This document shows positions 1 through 9,409 of a DNA stretch of 11,711 nt, in pieces (position 1 is the first letter of the stretch; every line of letters starts with the position of its first letter). The notes below the pieces were generated by a model, which saw only the letters and a list, made by a program, of their open reading frames with translations, made no database searches and was not told where the DNA came from. Position numbers and translations under genes: made by a program. This DNA comes from Anaeromyces robustus (taxonomy: Eukaryota > Neocallimastigomycota > Neocallimastigomycetes > Neocallimastigales > Neocallimastigaceae), in NCBI GenBank assembly GCA_002104895.1, contig MCFG01000086.1:179001-190711 (forward strand). The letters are read 5' to 3'.

Positions 1-378
1 AAATAATAAAATTCCCTTTATTTTATTCAAAATAAAATAAAATAAAAAATATTTAAAATGGTAAAAAAAATTTTTTTGTTCTAGATATATTAAGATTTTT
101 AAATATAAATTTTTAATATTTTTTAATATTTATTGATTTTTAAATATTATTTAATTATTAATATTATTATTTTGTAATTATTTAATATTATTTATTAATT
201 ATATATTTATTATTTATTATTATTTTAATTATAATTTTATATGAAATAAAATTTAAAAAAGTTTTAAATAATAAATAAATCATATAAAATAATAATAAAT
301 ATTTATAATTGTTAATAATTAATAAGAAAAAAATTTTTATATATATGAAATAAATAAATAACTAATTAATGAATAATG

Positions 379-380
379 AA

Positions 381-419
<39 letters not shown>
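379..419. repeat. (AAAT)n microsatellite
   Basis: About ten tandem AAAT units in non-coding DNA. Confidence 0.9.
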
Positions 420-420
<1 letters not shown>

Positions 421-882
421 ATAAGAATTAATAAATAAATAAATAAAATTGTCTGTTTATTAATATTAATATATTACATTATATATATTCAATACACTTA
501 TTTAAATATAAATTTTTTATATATATAATATAATGTTATATATAAAATATTGAAAAATTATCAAAAATTCAATAACAAAATATATATACATTTTTTTATA
601 ATTTAAATATTTAATAAATATATTATTTAATATAAATAATATATATAAATTTAATTTATATTATATTGATAATATATTACACAATTTATCATCCTTAATG
701 TTTTCAAATATATTAAAATATTAAAATTTTAAATAATAATTAAAGATTATATTATATTATATAATATTACAATATATTATAATTATTATATTAAATGTAA
801 CAAATACGAATAAATAAAAATTATGAAAAAAGAATAAAAAAAAAAAGGAATTATAGTGAATGAATAAAAATATATATATATA

Positions 883-884
<2 letters not shown>

Positions 885-914
<30 letters not shown>
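885..914. repeat. Poly(A) tract of 30 bases
   Basis: An uninterrupted A run, preceded by an (AT)n stretch. No coding sequence or target-site duplication was seen that would make it a retroelement tail. Confidence 0.85.
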
Positions 915-916
<2 letters not shown>

Positions 917-1222
917 ATTAAATAATGATAAAAAAAAAAAAAGAGATAAATAATAATAATTATCTTTCATATTTTACATTTGGTATTTTTTTTAAATATG
1001 CATTAAAACTATATATAATTTGTAATTTTATACGCAATCAAAAGTAAGAAATCATTTTTTACAATTTATTGAAATTTTTAAATTTTCAATTCTGAAATTT
1101 TGAAATTTTATAACACAGTATATTTTTTATATTTTTTATTTATTATATCAATATATTAAATTGTTAACATCAAAAGCTTCTTGTTTATAATCAGTATATA
1201 TGAAAATGATAAATAAAGAATC

Positions 1223-1314
1223 AAATAATACATAACATATAAATTGTTTATAATCTGTAAAATAATAAAAATAAAATTATAAAATAATACATAATATATA
1301 AATTTGTTTATAAT
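1223..1314. repeat. Imperfect direct repeat pair, spacing 59 bp
   Basis: AATAATACATAACATATAAA followed by TTGTTTATAAT at 1223-1254 recurs at 1282-1314 with two changes. The second copy runs straight into the palindrome at 1312. Confidence 0.7.
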
Positions 1315-1367
1315 TAATTATTCTTTTTATTTTTTTTTAAAAAAAGAAATAAAAAGAATAATTAATT
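1312..1367. repeat. Long palindrome (28-bp arms, no loop)
   Basis: Left arm starts AATTAATTATTCTTTTTATT and the right arm is its reverse complement except for one internal and one central mismatch. It could extrude as a cruciform or fold as an RNA hairpin. It could also be a foldback-element relic; no target duplication was identified. Confidence 0.85.
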
Positions 1368-1748
1368 TCAATAAAAAATAACAAAGTACAAAATGAAAAA
1401 TGAAAACTTTTAATTTTAAAATAAAAGAAAAAATATTATTAAATTTTATCTTATTTACTGTCTTTTTATCTTTAAAAGTATATATAAAAATGAGTATAAT
1501 ATTTATTAATTTTTTGATTTTTTTTATCTTATTTTTTGTTTAATTTTATTTTGGTGTTGATAAATATATAAACATTTAAATGATTTACGTAATATTTATA
1601 AGCATTTTATAGTATAATTATTTAAATCATCTTAAATCTATTATATTGTTAATTTCAATAATATTCTCAATAATTCATAGTATAAAAACTTTTTAAATAT
1701 TTTTAATTTTTAAAAATACTTTTAATAATATATTTTTTATTAATACAT

Positions 1749-1831
<83 letters not shown>

Positions 1832-2217
1832 TTATCTATATATATTTTAATATTGTTAAATTTTTAATGATTAATTAATATTATTATTTAATAAATTGTA
1901 ATATTAAATTTATTAAAAAATATAAATTATTTGATGTATTATAATATTATAATATATGTCAAAGTATATTATAATATATAATATAAATTAATAGAATTTA
2001 AATAATAAAATTTTAAAAATCTCTTATTTGAAATAATTAAATATTTTTTTTTATTATTATATATTATTTATATGATAAAATATACTGTAAAATTTAATTG
2101 AATAGATATAGATAAATATAGTATAATTAAAAAAATAAAAAAATAAAAAAAAGGACAAAGGTCGTTTTTTAAATAAAAAAAACATTAAACTAGAGTAAAT
2201 ATTATTAAGTAGTATTT
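1368..2217. other. AT-rich non-coding DNA
   Basis: No gene recognised. A short frame at about 1490-1543 reads a hydrophobic Ile/Phe/Leu peptide and is probably chance. A small A/T-flanked GGAC/GGTC hairpin lies at about 2147-2170. The (ATTT)n array at 1747-1835 is listed separately. Confidence 0.65.
1747..1835. repeat. (ATTT)n microsatellite
   Basis: About 22 uninterrupted ATTT units, the opposite orientation to most other arrays in the window. Confidence 0.95.
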
Positions 2218-2270
2218 GATTTTTTTTTTATAATTATTATAATTGTATTATAATAATTATAAAAAAAATC
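2218..2270. repeat. Near-perfect hairpin with 24-bp arms and 3-nt loop
   Basis: Left arm GATTTTTTTTTTATAATTAT and on, loop TGT, right arm ending ATAAAAAAAATC. The only irregularity is two extra T in the left homopolymer. It may be a foldback or MITE relic, or an AT palindrome without function. Confidence 0.88.
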
Positions 2271-2948
2271 AATTATATTTATATAATTCTTTAACTATAT
2301 AATTCATAATATTGAAAATTAACATAATATATAATATAATATTATTATTTGTTTTATTATTATTTTTCTTTTTTCTTTTGTTATTATTCTTTTATTGTTA
2401 TTATTTTTTTTTGTTTTCTCGAATATAAAATAAACAAATAAAAAAACTTTTATTTTGTCAATCCCAGTGATTAATAACGGAATATTAATTATAATTAAAA
2501 AATGAAACAAATAAAATATAAAAATAAAAAAGGAAAATAAAAGAAAAATATAATTACATTTATATAGCATTCAAATCCCGAAATAGCCATAAAATAAGAT
2601 AGTGGCGTTTATTAACATGACGAAAAAAATTTTTAAAACTTTGATTTATTTATATACTATAAAATTGGTGTCTTTCTATATATATAAATAAACTTTAATA
2701 ATACAGAAGTTTATTAATTCATATCATCTTATTTACTATATCTTTTTTTACATATAATAAGTAATGATTTTAAATATATACAGTAATATAACATAACATA
2801 TAAGGAAATATATGCTAATATTTTTTTAGAATTATAATAAAAACAATTTCATTTTTTATATTATGTTTTTTTCAATTATTTTTAATTTAATCCACATTCA
2901 TTTATTAATATATATAATTATTTATTTACATTAATTATTAATTAATTG

Positions 2949-3000
<52 letters not shown>

Positions 3001-3300
3001 TATTAATTAACTATTTAAATTTACAGTAAAATAAAAAAATAAAAATAAAAAAATAAAAGTAATAATAATAAAAAAAGTTTAGATTATTATGGTATACTCA
3101 ATTATTTTATTCTTGTTAAACATTTCTAATTATTATTCTTAATATAAACTTAATATAAATGATTAAAAAAGACTATAAGAAATAAGAATATAATAATTGT
3201 ACATTAAATTTATTAACATATTATAAGATAAAAAAAAAGGAATAATTATATAGTACTGTTAATAAATAGAAATAACTTAATAAATAATGAAAAAGGGGGA
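2271..3300. other. AT-rich non-coding DNA with a doubtful 83-codon frame
   Basis: The - strand is open at 2570-2319 for 83 codons but reads mostly Ile/Phe/Leu/Lys/Asn. One segment, IPLLITGIDKIKVF, looks less repetitive. No family is recognised and there is no splice or promoter support. An (ATTT)n array sits at 2950-3001. Confidence 0.5.
2950..3001. repeat. (ATTT)n microsatellite
   Basis: About 13 uninterrupted units. Confidence 0.93.
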
Positions 3301-3321
3301 AAATATATATTTAATAAAATA

Positions 3322-3468
3322 ATTATTGGACCTAGTAATAAACCAAGATTCAATGATTTTTTACATATTTTCTATTAATACAATTTAAATTTGAAAAATT
3401 TTATTGGATATGATAATCAATTTGTAGAATCTTGCTTAATTTTAAAAAAGTCAAAAAAATTAGTATAA
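3322..3468 (+). pseudogene. Possible decayed coding fragment
   Basis: One frame reads IIGPSNKPRFNDFLHIFY, a TAA, and then NLKNFIGYDNQFVESCLILK and KSKKLV before another TAA. The residue mix is broader than in flanking DNA, and the - strand has several stops. I do not recognise the family. It could be a relic exon or chance in a slightly less AT-rich patch. Confidence 0.22.
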
Positions 3469-3699
3469 AATAATTATTACTCATTTATTTAATAACTTGT
3501 TATATAATTATTATTATTTAGTAATTTATATTTAATTATCTATTTATAATTATTTATTTGTTTGTTTGTTAGTTTATAAGAAATTCTTTAATATATTTAT
3601 AATAAATTCATCAAATTTTGTTAATATATAATTGATTAGTTAATTATAATAGGATATTATAAAAATTATTTTAAAAGAATATTCATTATATAGAAATGA

Positions 3700-3930
3700 A
3701 AAAATAAGGAATGATTTGAGGCGGCGATGGTCGGTAATGACTCAACACAAATAAATTAAACAATTCAAAAGATTTAATGATTATTCAATAATCAATGACG
3801 ATCAAGAGCTAATTATTGAATCATTTAATCATTTATTAATCAAATTTTGATATTGTACTAGTACGAAAAAAAATTCTAAAAGCTATTTAAAATATTAATT
3901 ATTGAAAAAAATCAAGCCAAGTAGTCTGAA
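3700..3930. other. Locally GC-elevated island with imperfect hairpin and TGACTCA
   Basis: GCGGCGATGGTCGG (3721-3734) is the most GC-rich run in the window. It is followed by TGACTCA (3738-3744), the Gcn4/AP-1 core. An imperfect inverted repeat spans 3771-3830 (arms about 20 bp, loop about 17 nt). One + frame reads FKRFNDYSIINDDQELIIES before stops, but the - strand also gives an open stretch, as expected of a palindrome. It may be an old promoter, a decayed gene or a structured RNA; none is proven. Confidence 0.3.
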
Positions 3931-3954
3931 TCTAGATATAAAAAAAATTAAATA

Positions 3955-3964
3955 AAAATAAAAA

Positions 3965-3995
<31 letters not shown>

Positions 3996-4000
3996 AAAAA
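3955..4000. repeat. (AAAT)n and AAAAT microsatellite
   Basis: A short array directly before the Cys-rich relic, followed by three TGAAAA units at about 4001-4018. Confidence 0.85.
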
Positions 4001-4176
4001 TGAAAATGAAAATGAAAATTATATGTAGTAAATGCCAGTGCAAAAAAGATGAAACGAAATATTTTTTAACTTAGAACAACATCTAAGCTAATATAATTAC
4101 CAAAAAAAAATAATAAAATTGCTGATATACTCTTAGATGTCGATGTCAGTCAATGCAACAAATGTTAAGTTATTAG
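4000..4176 (+). pseudogene. Possible Cys-rich (zinc-finger-like) relic with in-frame stops
   Basis: From ATG 4000 the frame reads MKMKMK, then IICSKCQCKKDETKYFLT, and a TAG at 4072. Past it the same frame continues through six more stops (TAA, TAA, TAA, TGA and others), ending in TLRCRCQSMQQMLSY. The CxxCxC and CRC spacing and the charged KKDET segment are unlike random AT-rich DNA and suggest a zinc-binding relic. One stop is TGA as well as TAA/TAG, so an altered genetic code does not explain them. A (AAAT)n run just upstream (about 3960-4000) may have replaced earlier codons. Confidence 0.25.
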
Positions 4177-4180
4177 ATAT

Positions 4181-4397
4181 AATTGATGAATGATAATATG
4201 ACTATATTTTAAGAATTAATTATGTAATTTTTACTTGTTTGATTTATAATATTTTTGGATTTAAGATAATAATTTTTATATTGTTATCACGTGATTTATC
4301 TTTCTTTTTTTTTTAACTTTAGATTAAGTAAAAATTTTCTTTTAATTTAAATAATATCAAATAAAAAAAAAGGAAAAAAATAAATCAATAATATAAA
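4181..4397 (+). promoter_or_regulatory. Presumed esterase promoter with CACGTG palindrome
   Basis: AT-rich leader upstream of the esterase ATG. It holds a perfect 10-bp palindrome ATCACGTGAT at 4286-4295, about 100 bp before the start codon, with a T-rich tract at 4300-4314 just downstream. CACGTG is the core bound by bHLH factors (Cbf1 or TFE type). Its binding here is inference; the palindrome is seen. Confidence 0.35.
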
Positions 4398-5308
4398 ATG
4401 TTTAACTTTAAGAATTTTATTTTATTTGGAGATTCCATTACAGAAGTATAAGTTATTTTATTATTTTATTATTAGTATTAATGAAAAAAATAAAATATAT
4501 AAACAAATAAAATTATATTAGTATTTATATATATTATTTTATTAAACAATCAATTTCTTTTTCATTAAATTGATTTAGAAATCATGTTTTATACATTTAT
4601 AAATTATAATTGTAGAATATATTAAATAAAATGAAAATAAAAATAAAATAAAAATAAAATAAAAAAATAACTAATATTCTTATTCATTTTCTATTATATA
4701 TTACATTATATTATATTATATTATGTTATATTATATTATATTATATTTAATTCTTAAATTGAATATCATATGTTTAAAAATTGGGTTTTAAAAGAAAGGT
4801 TATGAATATGACCAAAAAGGTTGGGTAATGTCACTTTCTGAAAAGTATATTAGAAATGTAGATGTTATTAATAGAGGATTTTCAGGTATATATCAATTAA
4901 AGAATTATATATAATTAATAAAAAAAAATATTAAAATAAAAAATATTCAGTAGACTTAAATATCTTAATTAAGAACAAATAAATTAAAATACACATAAAT
5001 CTTAATAATTATTTATGAATGAAATTGTTTTCGTTTATTGTCTATTTAAATAAAAAAAAAAAAAAAAAGAAAGAAAGAAATTTTAATATTTCCGTTAAAA
5101 ATAATAATGATATATAAATAATTCATTTAAAAACATAAATTTTATATTTTATTCATATATTCTTTTAAAATTCAATTTTATAATTAATTAATTTATATTT
5201 TATAAACATAATTTAAAAATAAAAAATATAATATTTTACTATAAAATAAAAATATTTAGTGAATATTGTTATATAAACAATTAAATACTAATTATATTTA
5301 ATAATTTC

Positions 5309-5348
<40 letters not shown>

Positions 5349-6077
5349 TATATTATATTATTATTATTATTATTATTATATTATATAATATTATTATTAT
5401 TATTATTATTAAATAATAATGGTTATGATTGTGATAATATCGAAAATTAATATATATAAGGCTATAATACCATCCATGCTATTGAAATTTTCCCAAGAAT
5501 TTTCAGTAAAGAAGTATGTAAGGATACCCTTCTTATGACCTTATTCTTTGGTGCTAATGATGCTGGTAATAATCCAGAACAAATGGTATCCAATGAAGGT
5601 TACTTTGCTAATATGCGTAAACTTATTAATCTTTGTTTAGAAACTTTCCCAGAAAACTGTCCAGTAATTGTTATTACACCACCACCATGTTATTCAAAAA
5701 AATTTAATGAAGATCGTGGTATTAATAAACATGAAAATAAAAGAACCGAAGAATTCCGTAATCTTTGTATATCAGCCATTAAAGAATTCTCAAATAACCC
5801 ACGTGTCTTTTATGTAGACCTTTGGGAAGATATTTTTGGTAAAACTTGGGATGTTGAATCAGAAGAATTCGATAAAATTCTTGATAATTATGTTTCTGAT
5901 GGTTTACATCTTAACGGAAATGGTAATGATTTACTTTATAAAAAATTAGTACAATTAATTGATGAAAAACTTCCACATCTTTCTGCTGATAATATGAAGA
6001 TGAATGCACCAAGTTGGAGAGATATTGATCCAAATCATGTTAAAGAAGCATTTCAGTCATTTCAAGATAATCAATAA
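4398..6077 (+). CDS. IAH1: Isoamyl acetate-hydrolysing esterase-like SGNH/GDSL hydrolase (three exons)
   Basis: Spliced gene, exons 4398-4445, 4795-4885 and 5461-6077, giving 251 residues, close to the usual 240-250 of the family. The enzyme is expected to cleave short-chain acetate esters such as isoamyl acetate. No signal peptide is visible, so it is probably cytosolic. Seen: block I FGDSIT with nucleophile Ser13; RGFSGYNT (residues 43-50) with oxyanion Gly47, whose codon is split by intron 2; GAND (77-80) with oxyanion Asn79; ITPPP (118-122); SDGLHLN with Asp193 and His196; and a C-terminal APSWRDIDP segment (229-237) typical of IAH1 proteins. The ATG at 4398 is chosen because it puts GDS at the N-terminus and has an in-frame stop at 4389. 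Introns are GT-AG (349 and 575 nt; phases 0 and 1). Leucine uses CTT 12 times and TTA 7 times, unlike the F-box gene. The gene name rests on motif recognition; substrate is inferred. Confidence 0.92.
4446..4794 (+). other. Esterase intron 1
   Basis: A 349-nt phase 0 intron from donor GTATAA to acceptor AAAAG. It holds an A-rich AAAAT-type run (4628-4668) and a (TTATA)n tract (about 4693-4746). Another AG at 4797-4798 would break the frame, so 4795 is taken as the exon start. Confidence 0.85.
4886..5460 (+). other. Esterase intron 2
   Basis: A 575-nt phase 1 intron from donor GTATAT to acceptor ATAAG, splitting the Gly47 codon. It contains a poly(A) run followed by GAAA repeats near 5055-5080 and an (ATT)n tract at about 5309-5412. 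An exon-like segment at 5421-5450 lies just before the acceptor. It is not preceded by AG and ends in an in-frame stop, so it is left in the intron. Confidence 0.83.
5309..5412. repeat. (ATT)n microsatellite in esterase intron 2
   Basis: About 100 bp of nearly uninterrupted TTA/ATT triplets, broken by a few TTATA pentamers. It ends about 50 bp before the exon 3 acceptor. Confidence 0.9.
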
Positions 6078-6240
6078 AACAAATTAAAAAAAAAAAATAA
6101 AAGAAAATAAGTAACAATAAAAATAATATTTATGTTATTTAATTTTTTTTTTAATTATATTAATAATAATAATAATAACGACTTTTAATTATATATATAT
6201 ATATATAATTAAAAATCATCATTATTCATAAATTAAAAAA
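6078..6240 (+). terminator. Esterase 3' flank with perfect AT palindrome
   Basis: After the TAA come A-rich sequences with AATAAA-like stretches and then a perfect 32-bp palindrome at 6183-6214, TTTTAATT-(AT)8-AATTAAAA. The flanks 6171-6182 and 6215-6226 extend it imperfectly. As RNA it would fold into a long hairpin. A role in 3'-end formation between converging genes is inference. Confidence 0.3.
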
Positions 6241-6385
6241 AAAAAAAAAAATAAAAAAAGAAATAAAACAAATATATTTATAAAAATAAAATAAAAAATA
6301 AGAACAAATAAAAAATAACATATTATAATAATAAAAAATATGAAAATAATTAATTAATTATTACTATTATTGTTGTTGTTATCAC

Positions 6386-6620
6386 AAATAAATAAAATAA
6401 TAAAATATAGTATATCTGTAATAAATTGATGTTATAATTATTACATTATAAATAAATAAAATAACAAAATATAGTATATCTGTAATAAATTGATATTATA
6501 ATTATTACATTATAAATAAATAAAATAACAAAATATAGTATATCTGTAATAAATTGATATTATAATTATTACATTATAAATAAATAAAATAACAAAATAT
6601 AGTATCCGTGATAAATTGAT
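6386..6620. repeat. 64-bp minisatellite, about 3.7 copies
   Basis: A unit containing ATAGTATATCTGTAATAAAT recurs every 64 bp, marked by TATATC at 6411, 6475 and 6539. The first three copies are almost identical. The last is cut short after a 2-bp deletion and a few substitutions (GTATCCGTGAT). No reading frame runs through it. Confidence 0.92.
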
Positions 6621-6930
6621 AAAGTATTTATATTATTTTTAATTATATTGTTTTTATTATATATATATATATATATAATAAAAGTATATAAAGATTATTT
6701 TCAATGTTAATTTTTTTAATTATTAAATATTACTACACTAATCCTTTTAAATTGGATTAGAATTTTATGCATATACTATATATATATATATATATAAATA
6801 AAATATGACAAAGAAGCATCTTTATTTTATATATGTTTTATATAAGAATGCAGTTTTCTTAAATGTATAGTATATTTAACAAGAATCTTTTATTTATACT
6901 TGAATTAGTTATAATAAATAGATAAACAAA

Positions 6931-6993
<63 letters not shown>

Positions 6994-6998
6994 ATTAA

Positions 6999-7065
<67 letters not shown>

Positions 7066-7707
7066 AAAAATAAATAAAAAATAAATAAATAGTTAAATAA
7101 ATAGTTAAATAAATAAATACAAAACACATAATTTTAATATATTTTATATATATGTTTTTTTTTTTTTTTTTATTTTTATTTTAATTATTTTTATATTTTA
7201 TATTTATATTTTATAGATTTTATTAATGACAATATTGTTTTTTTTTATATAAATTAAAATATTATTTTCATTAATTAAATTGGTCAAAATGAAAATAATA
7301 AATTATTATTATTTTTTTTTATAAAAAATTCATAATATTATTAGGTGTATATCGTATCGTATTAGATTTATTATACTATCTAAATATACATTTCAATATA
7401 TTAATTTACTTATTATTAAGGAAAATGTTAATATTGATTGTGTCTATTTTCAGTAAAAAAAAGTTATATATATTATAATAAAAATATTAATATGTAATAA
7501 ATAATAATAATAATAATAATAAATAAAGTTTTTAATTATTTATTATTATATAATAGATTTTTTATAATGAAATAAAATGATATATTATAATTAATTAATT
7601 AACATCTCAAAAAATCATTATTATTCTTATATAGAAATATTTTATAAAGGTTGAGAAAAAGAGACACATTTTTTATATTTTGTATATATATAGAAAAAAC
7701 AAAATAA
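6621..7707. other. Intergenic DNA between the convergent genes
   Basis: AT-rich. It holds (AT)n palindromes near 6655-6682 and 6775-6797 and the (AAAT)n array at 6915-7122. A short hydrophobic frame (MLILIVSIF) at about 7425-7451 is probably chance. No gene is recognised. Confidence 0.6.
6915..7122. repeat. (AAAT)n microsatellite, about 200 bp
   Basis: More than 40 tandem AAAT units with rare interruptions (AATT, AAAAAAA, AGTT). The open frame on the - strand across it reads only Leu/Phe/Ile/Tyr from TTTA periodicity and is not a gene. Confidence 0.95.
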
Positions 7708-7734
7708 ATGAAATTCCGTGTTTTATTATGTGGG
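7708..7734 (+). CDS. Orphan first-exon candidate (ATG followed by consensus donor)
   Basis: An ATG in an A-rich context (AAAATAAATG) opens nine codons, MKFRVLLCG, which end exactly at a GGG|GTAAGT donor, the best donor-like site in the window. Before it lie a T/A-rich leader and more G+C than the surroundings. Possible downstream pieces exist in the next 300 bp, for example a frame reading LLKFDPD near 7860, but no acceptor set gives a convincing protein before the F-box gene's 3' end. It may be the start of a truncated gene, a tiny spliced peptide gene or chance. I do not recognise a family. Confidence 0.2.
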
Positions 7735-8177
7735 GTAAGTCAATATATATGATGTTTCCAATAATAATAAAGTTATTATTAATTATAATTATTAGTTAGG
7801 AATTTTTGCATTTTTTATATTATTTTTAATAATAAATCATTAAAAAGAAATCAATATTATTAAAATTTGATCCAGATAAGTAAAAAAAAAGATATATTAA
7901 AATATATATATGTATAAAATAAAAGCTGAAATTGATTGATTTAATATAAATTGCATAAGGAAAAACGATAATTTAAATATATAAAAAATAATAATAGTAA
8001 TCGAAAAAGAAGTAAATTAATTGCATTGCTTGTTTAGTGATATTATTAATTGTCATTAATTAATGTTTTTCATGAATATTAATAAATAATTATTGTTAGA
8101 GTGTAAAATTAAATATAAATTGTTTAGATATTTTATTTTGTTATTGGTTTAATCGATATTATCCTTTTTAATTTATG
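7735..8177. other. Spacer downstream of the orphan exon and 3' of the F-box gene
   Basis: AT-rich DNA of about 440 bp between the orphan exon candidate and the F-box stop codon. Apart from short possible exon pieces near 7850-7880 and 7998-8035, nothing is recognised. It should contain the F-box gene's 3' UTR and polyadenylation site on the - strand. Confidence 0.4.
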
Positions 8178-8742
8178 TTAATCATCTCTTTTTAAAATAA
8201 TAGATTTTATTGAGAATCCATATTTCCAATAACATTTTTTATTTACAATTTGAATTCTAACTTTTGTATATAGTTGTGGATTATCAACTTTAATTTTGAA
8301 ACAAGTTAAAGGTTGCCAACCAATGCCTTTTAAGTTGTCATAACAAATTCTACTCATTGAAAATTTATATGGTTCCTGTAATAATAATAAAATTAATAAA
8401 TTTAATATATATAAATATATATATAAATATATAAAATTAATAAATTTAATATATATAAATATATATATAAATATATAAAATTAATAATTTTATTTAATAT
8501 AAAAGATTTATAATATATAATTATTTGAAAAAAAAAGAGTATATATACCTCAACACCTTCATGTCTTGCAATAAAGTCAAGACCAACTAAACCACCAGAA
8601 ACATTTTCTATTTTAATAACACATTTTACTGTATATGTACCATTTGTTACATATTTAAATTCACCATTAACCTAAAGTATGATAAACAATAATAATAATA
8701 ATCATATTAATATTAAAAATATTCAAATAATTAAATAATTAT

Positions 8743-8788
<46 letters not shown>

Positions 8789-9310
8789 ACATCAAACCAG
8801 CAGACATCTGTTAAAACAGCACAATCATCCTCATCTAATTTCCAATTCTTACCCATGTCAGCAATAGATAAGTCTTTAGCTTTTAATGTATTAGTGCCTA
8901 TATATAAAAATAATAAGAATAATAATTTAATAAATAATTATATTAAAAAAAAAAAAATATATATATATATAATAATAAATAATATAATTATATTTACTGA
9001 AATATCTATATGTGTCATATAAATCAGTAGGTGATTTTAAAGTTTTAAATTGCTAAATTAGGTAAAAAAAATTTTTATAATATATATATATATAAAATAT
9101 ATATTTAATTAAAAATTTAATAATGCTCTATATAATATATAATATATTGAATAATAAATTGTACAATATAAAAATAATTAATATTTTACCTTAATATAAT
9201 CTCTATTTAAGAAATTATACCAAATTGAAGCACAATAAAATGAAGAATATAATTTTTTACAAGTCTAATTCAATAAAATCAACATAATATTCGTAAATAT
9301 TTTTTGTACA

Positions 9311-9409
<99 letters not shown>

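Larger units (their letters stand above)
1..1222. other. AT-rich non-coding DNA
   Basis: Almost pure A/T with dense stops in all frames. It holds the AAAT array and the poly(A) tract listed separately. No gene, RNA gene or mobile-element end was recognised. Confidence 0.7.

Noticed and set aside
379-419. CRISPR-like or telomeric array
   Set aside because: The arrays are uninterrupted simple tetranucleotides with no spacers and no G-rich telomeric unit.
885-914. Retrotransposon poly(A) tail
   Set aside because: No element body, coding remnant or target-site duplication is seen beside it.
2319-2570. 83-codon open frame on the - strand as a gene
   Set aside because: Low-complexity Ile/Phe/Lys/Asn composition, no recognisable domain and no supporting signals.
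2570-2610. tRNA-like T-arm (TTCAAATCCCG)
   Set aside because: The flanking bases do not pair into a T stem, and no acceptor, D or anticodon arms fit around it.
4000-4176. Altered genetic code (TAA/TAG read as Gln) to open the Cys-rich frame
   Set aside because: The same frame also has a TGA, and both good genes end at ordinary TAA codons at the expected lengths without internal TAA/TAG.
6909-7127. 72-codon open frame on the - strand
   Set aside because: It is only the translation of the (TTTA)n array, a periodic Leu-Phe-Ile-Tyr pattern with no unique sequence.
8780-9022. 80-codon open frame on the + strand
   Set aside because: It is antisense to exon 5 and parts of introns of the F-box gene. 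The - strand reading matches the PP2 domain with proper splice sites.
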